NCBI GenBank assembly: GCA_963766605.1
Contig: CAVYAT010000007.1
Span: 992,001 to 1,056,000, forward strand
DNA length: 64,000 bases
Direction of reading: 5' to 3'
Source of the DNA: AC-49 sp963766605
GTDB lineage: Bacteria > Actinomycetota > Thermoleophilia > Solirubrobacterales > Solirubrobacteraceae
The notes under the pieces were generated by a model. That model had not been told where the DNA came from. It did not search any database and saw only the letters and a list, made by a program, of their open reading frames with translations. The translations under genes and the position numbers were made by a program. This document shows positions 25,675 to 35,680 of this stretch, in pieces; the stretch's first letter is position 1; the number at the start of each line of letters is the position of its first letter.

Positions 25675-27036
25675 TCAGACCGTCTGCCCGGTGACCCGGA
25701 AGCCGTCGGCGCGCAGAGCGGGGCAGACGACGCCGGTGGCGAACCGCCGGCGGTAGAACTGGAGGTCGCAGACCAGCCGCTGTGACGCCGTCAGCGCCTC
25801 GGTGGCGCTGAGGATCCGCAGCACGGAGTCGGTGAAGCGCACGTCGCGCACGGGCCGCGACACGCGGCCGTCCTCGATCAGGTACGTGCCGTCGCGGGTT
25901 GTCCCGGTGAGCAGCGAGCGGCGGCCGTCGACGATGTTGACGTACCACAGGCGGGTCACGAGCAGGCCGCGCTGCACCGGTGCGCAGAGCTCGGCGATGC
26001 CGTTGCAGTCGCCGCCGCTCAGCACGAGGTTCGTCGGCCGCGGACCGCTCGGCGCGCCGCCGGGCGCCACGGCGTGGCCGGTCGAGACGGCGCCGCCGCC
26101 CGCCCGCGCCGCTGAACGGCGGTCGTGGACGACCGCGCCGGCGATCCCGTCGGTGATCAGCTCGATCGGCGCCTTGGGCACGCCGTCGGCGTCGAACGCG
26201 CGCGGCAGCGTCCGCGCGGACCACGGGCTGTCGGCCAGGTTGATCGACGGGGCCGCCACCTGCGTCCCCAGCGCCCCGCTCAGTGCACCACGCTCCTCCG
26301 TGTGCAGCAGCCCGTTGAACGCCGTCTGCCCGAGGAAGTCGAGCAGCTCGGCGACCGCGTCGGCGCCGAGCACGACGGGGTACTCGCCGGGCTCGAGCTC
26401 GACCGGCTCCTCGCGCGGCGCCGCGGCGAGCGCCCGCGCGGCGACGTCGACCGGGTCCAGCGCGCTCAGGGCCGAGCCGGCCGACGCGGCCCAGCCGGAG
26501 CGGCCCTGGTCGTCGCGCGCGATCACCTTGAGCGCGGCGTCGGTCACGCGGTCGACCGCCTCGATGCCGGCGCTCGTGGCGATCGCCGTCGTGACCTCGC
26601 CGGCTGTCCACGCCCCGAACGCCTCGAGCCCGCCGGTCCCGACGACGTCGAACGCGACGCCCAGCGCGTCCCCCGCGGGCCGTGCCTCGAGCTGTGCCGT
26701 CTCGGCGTCCCAGCCCGTGTGGGTGCGGTAGGACGCCGGCGGCGCCAGTGACATCGGCTCCTCGCCACCGATGCGGGCGGCCGCCTCGGCGCCGGCGCGC
26801 GCCCGCCGCGCGCACTCGCGCAGCGCCTCGTCGTCGACGGCGTTCGTCGAGGCCCAGCCCGGCACGCCGTCCGCGAGACACAGCACGTCGACGTCGAGAT
26901 CGTCGACGTCGGTCGCCTGGGTCGGGCGCGAGCGCGCGAAGCGCGACAGCAGCGACCGCTCATGCGTCACCGCGACGTGTGCCTCGCCGTGGCAGAACGA
27001 CAGCGCCCGCTGCGCGATGTCGGCGACGTCGCTCAC
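25675..27036 (-). CDS. pmbA: TldE/PmbA-family metalloprotease subunit
   Basis: 453 residues from GTG at 27034-27036, which overlaps the tldD stop (GTGA). The PmbA/TldE subunit forms a heterodimer with TldD and lacks the HExxxH zinc site, as here. Family traits include GGDCNGIAELC and LYYVNI-like (LWYVNIVDGRRS) blocks near the C-terminus. TldD/E cleave unfolded peptides and process some ribosomally made peptides such as microcins in other bacteria. Co-translated with tldD. Confidence 0.88.
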   Translation of the reverse strand: MSDVADIAQRALSFCHGEAHVAVTHERSLLSRFARSRPTQATDVDDLDVDVLCLADGVPGWASTNAVDDEALRECARRARAGAEAAARIGGEEPMSLAPPASYRTHTGWDAETAQLEARPAGDALGVAFDVVGTGGLEAFGAWTAGEVTTAIATSAGIEAVDRVTDAALKVIARDDQGRSGWAASAGSALSALDPVDVAARALAAAPREEPVELEPGEYPVVLGADAVAELLDFLGQTAFNGLLHTEERGALSGALGTQVAAPSINLADSPWSARTLPRAFDADGVPKAPIELITDGIAGAVVHDRRSAARAGGGAVSTGHAVAPGGAPSGPRPTNLVLSGGDCNGIAELCAPVQRGLLVTRLWYVNIVDGRRSLLTGTTRDGTYLIEDGRVSRPVRDVRFTDSVLRILSATEALTASQRLVCDLQFYRRRFATGVVCPALRADGFRVTGQTV

Positions 27037-28475
27037 GCGATCCCGACCTGCACGTCGCGGAACCGCGCCGGGGCCGCGCCGTGGCTGACCGCCATCACCT
27101 GGCCCGGCTCGCCCTTGCCGCAGTTGGTCAGCCCCCACAGCGTCCAGCTGGCTGCCGAGCCGACGGCATCCAGCGAGCCCCAGAACTGTGGCGTGACCCC
27201 CGCGTAGGACGGGTTGCGCACCAGCCCGCGCAGCTCGCCGTCGACGATCTCGCGTCCCAACTCGCACCCGAACTGGAACTGGAGCCGGCGATCGTCGATC
27301 GACCACGAGCGGTTGGTCTCCATGTAGATGCCGCGCTCGGTGCCCGCGATCAGATCCTCGAGCGTCCCGCCCTCGCCGGGCTCGAGGTTGACGTTGGTCA
27401 TCCGCACGATCGGCTGACGGGCGAAGCCGTCGGCCCGCGCACAGCCGCCCGACGCGTCGAGCCCGATCTCGGCCGCGCTCTGGCGGTCGCTCAGCGCGGC
27501 CTGCAGCACGCCGTCGACGATCAGCGGGGTGCGCGCCGCCGGCACGCCCTCGTCGTCCCAGCCGAACGTCCCCAGACCACCGGGCACCGTCGCGTCGGCG
27601 GTCACGCTCAGCGCCTCGGACCCGTAGCGCAGCGAGCCGAGGTCGCCGGCGCCGACCCAGCTCGTGCCCGCGTAGGAGGCCTCGCCGAGCAGGATCCGGT
27701 CGAGCTCGAGCGCGTGGCCGATCGATTCGTGGACCTGGAGCGCAACCTGCTCACCGTGCAGAACCAGAGTCGTGATCTCCTGCGGGCAGACCGGCGCGGC
27801 GAGCAGCGCGAGCGCCTCCTCGGCCAGTCGCGGAGCGTGGGTGAGCAGCGCCAGGGCGTCGACATGCTCGAACCCGGCCTGGGCGATCGCGCCGCCGTGG
27901 GCAGTCGGGTAGGAGCGCACGACGAGTTCTCCGTCGGCGACCGCGATCGCCTGGAGCCCGGCCCCGCATTCGGTCATCGTCTGGGTGTGGGCGACGCCGT
28001 CGGTGCTGGCGAACGCGGTCGTCACCCGCCGCGCCAACAGCCCGCCCCAGCGGCGGACGACGCGCGCGTCGTCGCCCATCGCGCGCGTCGCCGCCACGAG
28101 CAGCTCGAGCCGCGCCTGGGGGCTCAGCCCGAACGGGTCGCGCTCCCAGCGCGACTCCCAGTGACCGCCTGCCGGGTCGGGCGCCAGCGGCGCCAGGGGT
28201 CGCGGCACGCCCTTCGGTGCCGCGGCGGCGATCTCGAGCGCCCGCTCCAGGGCCCGCCGGGCGCCGGACGCGGTCACGTCGCGCGTCGCCGCGAAGCCCC
28301 AGCCTCCATCGACGGCGACCCGCACGCCGATGCCCTCGCTCTCGCCCGCCGAGACGTCCTCGCAGCGGTCGTCGAGCACGCTGACCTCCTCATGGCGCGT
28401 GTGCACGCGCCGCGCCTCGGCGTACGAGGCGCGCCCGGCGGCGTCATCGATGAGGTCGGTGAGCAGGTCCAGCAT
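27033..28475 (-). CDS. tldD: TldD-family zinc metalloprotease subunit
   Basis: 480 residues, ATG at 28473-28475. The catalytic helix HESIGHALELD carries the HExxxH motif of TldD, and the conserved cysteine block NCGKGEPGQ lies near the C-terminus. Forms a heterodimer with the PmbA product encoded right after it. Cytoplasmic peptidase. Its promoter must lie between 28476 and the pilin terminator at 28518-28546. Confidence 0.93.
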   Translation of the reverse strand: MLDLLTDLIDDAAGRASYAEARRVHTRHEEVSVLDDRCEDVSAGESEGIGVRVAVDGGWGFAATRDVTASGARRALERALEIAAAAPKGVPRPLAPLAPDPAGGHWESRWERDPFGLSPQARLELLVAATRAMGDDARVVRRWGGLLARRVTTAFASTDGVAHTQTMTECGAGLQAIAVADGELVVRSYPTAHGGAIAQAGFEHVDALALLTHAPRLAEEALALLAAPVCPQEITTLVLHGEQVALQVHESIGHALELDRILLGEASYAGTSWVGAGDLGSLRYGSEALSVTADATVPGGLGTFGWDDEGVPAARTPLIVDGVLQAALSDRQSAAEIGLDASGGCARADGFARQPIVRMTNVNLEPGEGGTLEDLIAGTERGIYMETNRSWSIDDRRLQFQFGCELGREIVDGELRGLVRNPSYAGVTPQFWGSLDAVGSAASWTLWGLTNCGKGEPGQVMAVSHGAAPARFRDVQVGIA

Positions 28476-28517
28476 CGGCGGCTGGCCGTCAGCCTACGAG
28501 GAAGCACACCCACAACG

Positions 28518-28546
28518 CGACGCGGCGCCCACCGGGCGCCGCGTCG
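28518..28546 (-). terminator. Strong hairpin downstream of the pilin gene
   Basis: A perfect 13-bp inverted repeat (arms 28518-28530 and 28534-28546, core cggcgccc/gggcgccg) with a 3-base loop, 27 bases after the pilin stop codon on the minus strand. No T-tract follows, as is usual in very GC-rich actinobacteria. It separates the pilin transcript from tldD-pmbA. Confidence 0.75.
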
Positions 28547-28572
28547 ACAGGGGAGCTGGGGCCGCGGAGCGG

Positions 28573-29034
28573 CTACCAGGTGCCGGTCGCGCAGGAACCG
28601 GTGCCGGTCGGCGCGCAGGAGCGGGTGATGGAGCCGGCGGCGCTCCTGACGATCGAGTAGGTCACGCCGCTCTTGGAGGCGGCGACGATCGTGTAGCTGG
28701 TCTGGGCCGCCGTCGAGACGCCGACCTGACCGGACTTGGCAGCCGGCGTGCCGCCCACGAGCGGGAGGCCGGTCGAAACCGAGCCGCCCTGTGTGAGCTG
28801 GGCGACGGTCTGGCACAGCGTGTAGTCGGTGGAGTCCGCGTAGCACGACTCGACCTGCGAGACGAGGTTACGCGCGTTGGACTTCGCCGAAGCGTCCTGG
28901 CCCTTCTGCTGCTGACCCAGGAAGGTCGGCAGGGCGATGGCGGCCAGAATGCCGATGATCAGAATGACGACGAGCAGCTCGACGAGCGTGAAGCCCTCTT
29001 CGCGCGCGGCGCGGTTTCGCAGCGTGTGCAGCAT
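28573..29034 (-). CDS. Type IV pilin (prepilin-type N-terminal methylation site)
   Basis: 153 residues from ATG at 29032-29034. The leader ends REEG and cleavage is expected before FTLVELLVVILIIGILAAIAL, the classic class III signal with Glu5. The mature domain has four cysteines in two pairs (SCYADSTDYTLC and SCAPTGTGSC), probably two disulfides. Likely a major or minor subunit of a type IVa pilus or pseudopilus. No other pilus gene sits beside it; it is followed by a strong terminator, so it is monocistronic. Confidence 0.92.
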   Translation of the reverse strand: MLHTLRNRAAREEGFTLVELLVVILIIGILAAIALPTFLGQQQKGQDASAKSNARNLVSQVESCYADSTDYTLCQTVAQLTQGGSVSTGLPLVGGTPAAKSGQVGVSTAAQTSYTIVAASKSGVTYSIVRSAAGSITRSCAPTGTGSCATGTW

Positions 29035-29150
29035 GTGTTCGGCCCCCAAAGCCAATGTTGCGGTTGGGTTAGCAATGTCTTGGCCGGGTACTCGGCTGCT
29101 GCGCTCCTGGCTTCAGCGCCGCGCGTCAAACGTGCGTCCAGAGCGGTCCG

Positions 29151-30296
29151 TCAGTCGGCGGGCGTGGCCTGCTCGTCGCCGGCCTTCTCGGCCTGCTTGG
29201 AGGCCTTCTTCTCCGCCTTGCGCTGCGCCCGCTGCGCCTTCTGCTCGTCGACCTTGACCTTCGCGTCGGCGTAGGACTGCTCGACGAGCTGCTTGCCGCC
29301 CTTCCACCCGAACGCCCACACGACGAGCGCGACCGCGAACGCGACGTTGAACGCCGTGACCGCGAGCTGCTGGCCGACCGAGTACGCCGTCGCGGTCGCC
29401 GAGTCGGTCACGCCGTGCAGCGACGCCACGTTGGCGGCCTGGTTGACGCCGACGCCACCAGGGGTGACCGAGACCGTGTTGGCGATCGAGTTGCCGCCCA
29501 TCACCGCCATCACGGTGTGGAACGTCACCGGGATGCCGTAGCCCGCCAGGAACATCGCGATCACGCCGAACTTCGCCACCCACGAGCCGAACTCGACGAG
29601 GAAGACCTTGCGGAAGTAGTCGCGCGGGCGCCGCAGGATCGTCCCGCCCTCGGCGGCCTTGCCGACCCAGCCCTTCACCTTCGGCCAGTACACGCGGGCG
29701 ATGACCACGATCAGCACGATCCCGCCTACGATGAAGCCGCCGACGATCCCCGGATGGTCGTTGAGCGTCGGCAGCTGAAGGTCGAACGAGCCCGGGACCG
29801 ACAGGAACAGGTACAGGTACGTGAACGCGCCGATCAGCGTGAAGAAGATCTTCTGCACGACCATGCCGCCGAGCACGCCCGCGAAGTTCGCCTTCGGGAT
29901 GATCGCGACGAACATCAGCAGCGCGACGAACGTCCCGATATTGGCCGGCAGGAAGCCGTTGAGCGCGACGCCGGTTGCGTAGGCGGCGAGGATCTGGCGG
30001 TAGGGGAACAGCGGCGATGGGTAGGCGGCGCGCAGGATCGCGAACCAGGCCAGTGCGGTCAGCGACGTCTGAAAGAGCTGGAACGTGAGGCCGAGGACCA
30101 GATAGCCGAAGCCGATCCCGGTCAGCGCGTCCCACATCTGGTTGAACCAGCTGCTGACGTTGACGCCGAGCAGGCTCAGCACCCCGATCATGGCGGCGGC
30201 GAACGCCAGCCACGCGAACACCCGGATCATCCGCCGGCGCCGCGACGGCCCCAGCGGCGCGGGAGCGACCGGGATGGTGGGGGAGACGCTGGTCAC
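29151..30296 (-). CDS. Lysylphosphatidylglycerol synthase TM region / UPF0104 flippase-like protein
   Basis: 381 residues from GTG at 30294-30296. Eight or so hydrophobic segments and the blocks NGFLPANIGT and TPGGVGVNQA match the membrane domain of MprF/AglD-type proteins (UPF0104), many of which move lipids or lipid-linked sugars. No cytosolic aminoacyl-transferase domain is present. The C-terminal ~45 residues are a very charged Lys/Ala/Glu tail (KAQRAQRKAEKKASKQAEK). The lipid substrate is unknown. Confidence 0.8.
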   Translation of the reverse strand: MTSVSPTIPVAPAPLGPSRRRRMIRVFAWLAFAAAMIGVLSLLGVNVSSWFNQMWDALTGIGFGYLVLGLTFQLFQTSLTALAWFAILRAAYPSPLFPYRQILAAYATGVALNGFLPANIGTFVALLMFVAIIPKANFAGVLGGMVVQKIFFTLIGAFTYLYLFLSVPGSFDLQLPTLNDHPGIVGGFIVGGIVLIVVIARVYWPKVKGWVGKAAEGGTILRRPRDYFRKVFLVEFGSWVAKFGVIAMFLAGYGIPVTFHTVMAVMGGNSIANTVSVTPGGVGVNQAANVASLHGVTDSATATAYSVGQQLAVTAFNVAFAVALVVWAFGWKGGKQLVEQSYADAKVKVDEQKAQRAQRKAEKKASKQAEKAGDEQATPAD

Positions 30297-30333
30297 GCCG
30301 GGCGGACCCTAGTGGACGGATACGCTGCCAACC

Positions 30334-30774
30334 ATGGTTTCGCTCCCGCTGACCGGCGGCTGCAACTGCGGCGCGGTGCGCTACGAGATCTCCGAGCCGC
30401 TGGTCAGCGCGCTGTACTGCCACTGCCAGCGCTGCCAGCGGCGCACCGGCACCGCCGCCAGCGCCACCGCGATGGCCCGCCCGGGCACCTGCCGGATCGT
30501 CAGCGGCGCCGAGCATCTGCGGCGCTGGAACCCCGGCGGGGGCGTGCGCGACAAGGTCTTCTGCGCGACCTGCGGGTCGGCGATGTTCATCCAGGAGGCC
30601 GGGAGCGACGACATCGCCGGGGTACGCCTCGGCACATTCGACGGCGACCCGGGGATCCGGCCGTCGTACCGCGCGTTCGTCGACTATGCGGCCCCGTGGG
30701 AGCCGATTCCCGACGACGGCCTGACGCGCCACCCGGAGCGCAGCCCGCGCACGAGCGGCCCGGCGGCGTCGTAG
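30334..30774 (+). CDS. GFA-family zinc protein (Gfa/CENP-V fold)
   Basis: 146 residues, ATG at 30334. Zinc-binding motifs GGCNCGAVRY, CHCQRCQR and FCATCGS define the GFA family (PF04828), originally named for glutathione-dependent formaldehyde activation but mostly of unknown substrate. Cytoplasmic. Divergent from the UPF0104 gene, 37 bases between start codons. Confidence 0.9.
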   Translation: MVSLPLTGGCNCGAVRYEISEPLVSALYCHCQRCQRRTGTAASATAMARPGTCRIVSGAEHLRRWNPGGGVRDKVFCATCGSAMFIQEAGSDDIAGVRLGTFDGDPGIRPSYRAFVDYAAPWEPIPDDGLTRHPERSPRTSGPAAS

Positions 30775-30790
30775 CCCGATTCCAGCGGCC

Positions 30791-31237
30791 ATGGAGCTGT
30801 CCCTCGACCACGTCGCCGATGGTCGCTTCGTGCTCGACGGGATCGGCGAGCTCCGCGCGCTGCGCAGCGACGTCGCGGAGATCGTGTCGGGCACGCGGAT
30901 ATGGCGCTGCCAGAGGTCGATGCGCGGCTTCGGTCAGGTCGTCAACGCGCACGACACCGTCACCGGAGCGCGGGCGGCGCGCTACGTGCCGCGCGGGTTC
31001 CTGCGCGGACGTGGAATCCATGCCGGAGAGTTTCGGATCGGACACCACCGCTGGGCATGGGACTTCGAGCAGGGCACGGTGTTCATCCTGCGCTATGGCG
31101 AAGCGGAGCTCGGTGAGTTCGAGATCGGCCCGCCGCAGCAGCCGGTACTGATGGGACTCGATCGCGCCTTGGGCGCCAGTCCGATGCTGGTGCTGCTGTG
31201 CTGCTTCGTCGTCAAGCTCGCCGCCGACGCAGGCTAG
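30791..31237 (+). CDS. Uncharacterised protein, possible LURP-one/scramblase-like fold
   Basis: 148 residues, ATG at 30791. Beta-rich sequence with one hydrophobic C-terminal helix (PMLVLLCCFVVKLAA), a pattern seen in LURP-one/tubby-like proteins, but similarity is too weak to claim. It lies 16 bases after the GFA gene and 9 bases before the ABC ATPase. Intact, although the next genes downstream are broken. Confidence 0.5.
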   Translation: MELSLDHVADGRFVLDGIGELRALRSDVAEIVSGTRIWRCQRSMRGFGQVVNAHDTVTGARAARYVPRGFLRGRGIHAGEFRIGHHRWAWDFEQGTVFILRYGEAELGEFEIGPPQQPVLMGLDRALGASPMLVLLCCFVVKLAADAG

Positions 31238-31246
31238 GCTCAAGTG

Positions 31247-32237
31247 ATGGCTGTCGCGATCGAAACCGAAGGTCTGCGCAAGAACTACGGCGACGTCTGC
31301 GCGCTCGACGGCGTCGACCTGCGGGTCGAGGAGGGGACCGTGCTGGCACTGCTCGGCCCCAACGGCGCCGGTAAGACGACGGCCGTTCGGGTCCTCTCGA
31401 CGCTGCTCAAGCCCGATGGCGGGACCGCCCGCGTCGCCGGGCTCGATGTCGTGCGCGACGCGGCCAAGCTGCGCCACCAGATCGGGCTGGCCGGCCAGAA
31501 TGCGGCCGTCGACGAGAACCTGACCGGGCTGCGAGAACCTCGTGATGGTCGGCGCGCCTGTACGGCCAGCGCCGCGCCGACGCCAACCAGCGGGCGACCG
31601 AGTTGCTCGAGCGCTTCGAGCTTGCCGACGCCGGCAATCGCCTGGCCAAGACGTACTCGGGCGGCATGCGCCGGCGCCTCGATCTCGCCGCGGCGCTCGT
31701 CGCCAGGCCGCCGGTGCTGTTCCTCGACGAGCCGACGACCGGGCCTCGATCCGCGCAGCCGGCTAACGCGCTATGGGACGATGATCGAGGACGCGTCGCC
31801 GCCGAGGGCACGACGGTGCTGCTGACCACCCAGTACCTCGACGAGGCCGACCGGCTCGCCGACAGATCGCGGTCGTCGACCACGGACGGCGTGATCGCCG
31901 AGGGGACGCGCGACGAGCTCAAGGACCGCGTCGGCGGCGAGCGCGCTCGAGGTCATCCTCGACGACGGCCCAGCGTCGAGACAGGCGATCGCGGCGCTGA
32001 CGCCGACTGCGACGTCCGAGCCCCGGTAGCTCGACGGACGGCGTCGTGCGGTGCCGCGTGCGCGCAGCGGCAACGGGACGATCGTCGAGGCCGTGCAGCG
32101 GCTCAGCGAGGCGGGCGTCGCGTCGACGACCTCGCGCTGCGCCGCCCGACGCTCGACGACGTGTTCCTGACGCTGACCGGGCACGCCGGCCGAGGAGGCG
32201 AGACGGCAGGACGGACGGACCGGAGGAGGCCGCATGA
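31247..32237 (+). pseudogene. ABC exporter ATP-binding subunit (DrrA-like), multiply frameshifted
   Basis: Starts at ATG 31247 (GTG 31244 possible). The first ~95 residues are intact with Walker A GPNGAGKTT. Single-base gains or losses near 31530, 31552 and 31743, and several more after 31850, shift the frame; yet the signature YSGGMRRRLDLA, Walker B VLFLDEPTTG, TTQYLDEADRLAD and the C-terminal RRPTLDDVFLTLTG are all legible in pieces. The intended stop is probably the TGA at 32235-32237, overlapping the permease ATG. DrrA proteins energise drug or lipid export. As written it cannot make a full protein. Confidence 0.8.
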
Positions 32238-33013
32238 GGCGGCTCGTCTCGCGACACACTGGTGATCGCCGAGCGCAACCTGATCCGGCTGCCGCGCGCC
32301 CCGACCTGCTGCTCGGCGTTCACGGTCCAGCCGATCATGTTCGTGCTGCTGTTCACGCTACGTGTTCGGCGGCGCGATCAGCACGCCCGGCTACTCGCTA
32401 CATCGACTTCCTGATCCCCGGGATCATCGTCCAGAACATCGCGTTCGGCGGCTTCGTCACGGCGCTCGGCCTCAACGAGGACGTCCACAAGGGCCTGATC
32501 GACCGCTTCCGCTCGCTGCCGATGGCGCGGCGCGGCCGTGCTCGCCGGCCGCACGGCTGCGCCGACATCGTGACGAACACATCGCTGCTCGATGACGATG
32601 TCTGCTGATCACGGGGTGATCATCGGCTTCGAGTTTCGACGCGCCGTGCGTACAGGTCGTCGGCCGGGATCGGCCTGCTGCTGCTGTTCGGCTACGCGTT
32701 CTCGTGGGTGTTCGCGTTCATCGGGCTGATCGCGTCCTCGCCCGAGTCGGCCAACTCGGTCGGCTTCATCGTCATCTTCCCGCTGACGTTCATCTCGTCG
32801 GCGTTCGTGCCGGTCGCCTCGATGCCGAGCGGTCATGCAGGCGTTCGCCAACGTCAACCCGTTCACGATAGATCGTCAACGCGATGCGCTCACTGTGGCT
32901 CGGCGCGCCGGCCGGCAACGACGTCTGGGGTCGCGGTCGTGTGGTCGCTCGGGATCATCGCCGTGTTCTCGGTGCTCGCGACGGCGCGCTACCGTCGCGC
33001 GGTCATGCGCTAA
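32234..33013 (+). pseudogene. ABC-2 type permease (DrrB-like), multiply frameshifted
   Basis: ATG at 32234 to TAA at 33011-33013. Pieces in all three frames join into a normal ~255-residue DrrB-like permease: NLIRLPRAPDLLL, then FTVQPIMFVLLF, IDFLIPGIIVQNIAFGGF, DRFRSLPMAR, AFSWVFAFIGLIASSPESAN, FISSAFVPVASMPS and the C-terminal WSLGIIAVFSVLATARYRR. I count about ten single-base indels, mostly insertions. Partner of the ATPase just upstream. Third-position GC bias persists between breaks, so decay is very recent or the breaks are sequence errors. Confidence 0.8.
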
Positions 33014-34823
33014 CGCGGCGCGTACAGCTCCTCGATCACCTCGGCGTACTTCTCGGCGATCGGCTTGCGCTTGAGCTTCATCGTCTCGGTCAGCTCGTCG
33101 CCGCCGGGCAGCCAGTCGCCCTCCACGATGTGGAAGCGCTTGATCTGCTCGACGTTGGCCAGCTCGCGCGTTGGCCGCGTCGACGCCCTCGGCGACCGCT
33201 TCGCGGACCTCGGGGTTGCGAGCCAGCTCCTCGAGCGACGACTCGTCGATGCCGGTGCGTCTTGGCCCACACGGGCGCGAAGTCGGCGTCGAGCACGATC
33301 AGCGCCGTGTTGAACGGCCTCGCGTCGCCGATCGTGCAGGCGTTGGCGATCAGTGGCGATGCCGCCTTCAGCGCCGCCTCGATGTTGGCCGGCGACATGT
33401 TCTTGCCGCCGCTGGAGATGATCAGCTCCTTCTTGCGATCGACGATCTTCAGGTAGCCGTCCTCGTCGATCTCGCCGACGTCGCCGGTCCGCATCCAGCC
33501 GTCGGCGTCGATCGTCTCCGCCGTCTTCTCGGGCATGTTGAAGTAGCCGGACATCACGACCGGGGAGCGCACGAGCAGCTCGCCGTCGTCGGCCAGGCGC
33601 AGCTCCACCTGCGGCGCCGCCGTACCGACCGTGCCGAGCTTCATCCGGTCGCGTGGGTTGACTGAGCCGGCGCCGCAGGTCTCCGACATCCCCCAGATCT
33701 CCGACAGCCGCAGTCCGATCGCGTGGAAGAACTCGAGCACCTCGACCGGCGTCGGCGCGGCGCCGACGTTGATCGCCGACACCTCGTCGAGGCCGAGCTG
33801 CGCGCGCAGTCGCGAGAAGATCGTCTCGTCGGCTGCCGCCACCTGCGCCTCGAGCTCCTCGGGCACCGGCTCGCCGCGCTGCTCGAGGCGGACCTTCTCG
33901 ATCGCCGCCGCCAGCGCCGCCTCGGTCGCCTCGCGCTGGGGCGCCGGCAGCGCCTCGACCATCGCCTCGAGCCCGGCCTTGAGCTTTTCCCAGATCCGCG
34001 GCACGGCGAAGAACCAGTTCGGGCGTACCTCGGGCAGCACGGCGATGATCTCGCGCGGGTTGGGACAGCTGGTCACCGTCATCCCGTAGACGATCGGCAG
34101 GTAGTGGTGGGCGCCACGCTCGGCGATGTGGGCCGACGGCAGCCACGAGATCACGCGCCCGCCGTCGGGCAGCTCGACCTGCTCGTTGAGCCCTGCTGTG
34201 GCGGCCATCAGGTTGGCGTGGGTCAGCATCACGCCCTTCGGCGGCCCGGTCGTCCCCGACGTGTAGATCAGCGTCAGCAGGTCGGCCGGCTCGACGGCGC
34301 GCCATTGGGCGTCGGCGTCGAAGTCGCCGGGGCAGGCGGCGGACGCCTCGTCGAGCATGATCGCGTCGGGCGGCGCCTCACCGTCGGTGACGATCAGCTG
34401 CGCGAACGCCGGGACGTTGGCCGCCGCCTGCATGAAGCGCGGGGCGTGGACCGGCTCGACGATCGCGATCCGCGCGCCTGAGTCCTCGAGGAAGTACTGG
34501 ATCTGCTCGGGCGACGACGTCTGGTAGATCGAGAACGGGATCGCGCCGAGCGTCATCGCGGCGAGGTCGCAGATGTGGAACTCGGGGCGGTTGCCGATCA
34601 TCAGCGCGATCGTGTCGCCGCGCCGCAGCCCGAGCGCGTGCAGGCCGCCCGCGAGCTCGTCGACACGGTCGCGCAGCTGCGCCCAGGTCAGTTGCTCATC
34701 GGAGCCGCGCATGCGCAGCGCGGGTCGACCGGGGACGCGGTCGACCGTGAAGCGAAACGCTCCGGCCACCGTCGTGGCGGTCGTCATCGGTGCAACCTCG
34801 AACTGGGTGCTCGTGGCAGTCAT
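33010..34823 (-). pseudogene. Long-chain acyl-CoA synthetase-like AMP-binding enzyme, two frameshifts near the C-terminus
   Basis: ATG at 34821-34823. The first ~520 codons are intact: P-loop TSGTTGPPKG, WGMSETCG, and YFNMPEKT...GWMRTGDVGEIDEDGYLKI as in FadD15/FACS-type adenylating enzymes, which activate fatty acids as acyl-AMP then acyl-CoA. Indels near 33256 and 33170 shift the frame, but the true C-terminus (NVEQIKRFHIVEGDWLPGG and the end near EELYAPR) is readable to the TAG at 33010-33012. Corrected length is about 604 residues. Convergent with the ABC permease. Confidence 0.85.
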
Positions 34824-34862
34824 GTTCTCTTCTCTCGCTCCCCAGTGGACTGGGGGCGGACG

Positions 34863-35475
34863 TTATTGAACGGCAACCTCGCCGTCGAGGGCGAACGGGG
34901 CGACGAGCTCGATCCGATCGCCGCTCCAGAACTTGCCGGGGTCATACCAACTCGCGGGCCGGCGGCCCGGAAGCAGGCCCATGTGCTGGTAGGTCGTGGC
35001 GACGAGCTCGGCACAGTAGATCGCCTCGCGCGACGACGCCCGGCGGCGTCACCCGCGCCGTCAGCCACGAGCGCGCGAGCCCCGCGGTGGTCGGGAACGG
35101 GCGCCCGTCGAAGCGCTCGATGACCTCCATCAGCCGGTCCTCGTGGTGGCGCTGGACCCCCGGCGTCAGGCGCCGGAACCAGGCGCGCTGGTTGTAGCGC
35201 TCGTTCCACGTCGTCACGGCGTCGCGCAGGCGGTGCAGCTGCACGCCGCGCTGGTGCTCACCGGTCCACACGTCGGGCATCGACTTGCCCAGCTCGGCGT
35301 GCCACAGCAGCGGCGGCAGGTCGTCGATGGCGACGACCATGCCGACATGGTTGACGGGGCTGTTGGTGAACGTGCGGATCGCGAGATCGGCGGCCGAGCG
35401 GCCGCGGAACAGCCACACGTCGCCGGTCGCGGCGGTCGCGATGGCCTCCTCGAACGCGATCGTCGTCGCGGGCAT
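34863..35475 (-). pseudogene. YiiX/YebB-like (permuted NlpC/P60) cysteine hydrolase, one frameshift
   Basis: ATG at 35473-35475. GDVWLFRGR and the histidine in NSPVNHVGMVV open the domain, and the cysteine block EAIYCAELVATTYQHMG closes it, as in permuted papain-like amidases (PF05708). An indel near 35040 separates the last ~55 codons; corrected, the protein is about 204 residues and ends at TAA 34863-34865. There is no signal peptide. The family is thought to hydrolyse lipids or amides, with few members characterised. Confidence 0.7.
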
Positions 35476-35497
35476 CGCGGGTAGGCTACGCAACGCG

Positions 35498-35680
35498 ATG
35501 CGCCCGAACTGGAAGCTGATCGGGCTCGCCGGACTGGCGGGGGTCGCCGCGACCGGCGCGGTCGTCGCCTGCCGCCGCCGCGACCACACCGAATACGACC
35601 CCGACGAGCTGCGCGACCGCCTGCACCAGCGCCTGCACGCCGTCGACGAGCCGCAGGGGCGAGCGAATGACACCGGATGA
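35498..35680 (+). CDS. Small single-pass membrane protein
   Basis: 60 residues, ATG at 35498. One hydrophobic segment (LIGLAGLAGVAATGAVVA) then an Arg-rich and acidic cytoplasmic-type tail (RRRDHTEYDPDELRDRLHQRL). It overlaps the purU start by 14 bases, so the two are translationally linked. No family recognised. Confidence 0.55.
   Translation: MRPNWKLIGLAGLAGVAATGAVVACRRRDHTEYDPDELRDRLHQRLHAVDEPQGRANDTG

Noticed and set aside
22405..26881. Very long open frames (over 700 codons plus, over 1200 codons minus) across ccmF, secG, map and pmbA
   Set aside because: They read through genes with textbook motifs on other frames and contain no recognisable domain. They are by-products of GC-rich codon positions.
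31244..33013. Two separate intact small ABC genes with unusual short domains
   Set aside because: Conserved ABC motifs continue in neighbouring frames in the correct order, so these are fragments of one ATPase and one permease.
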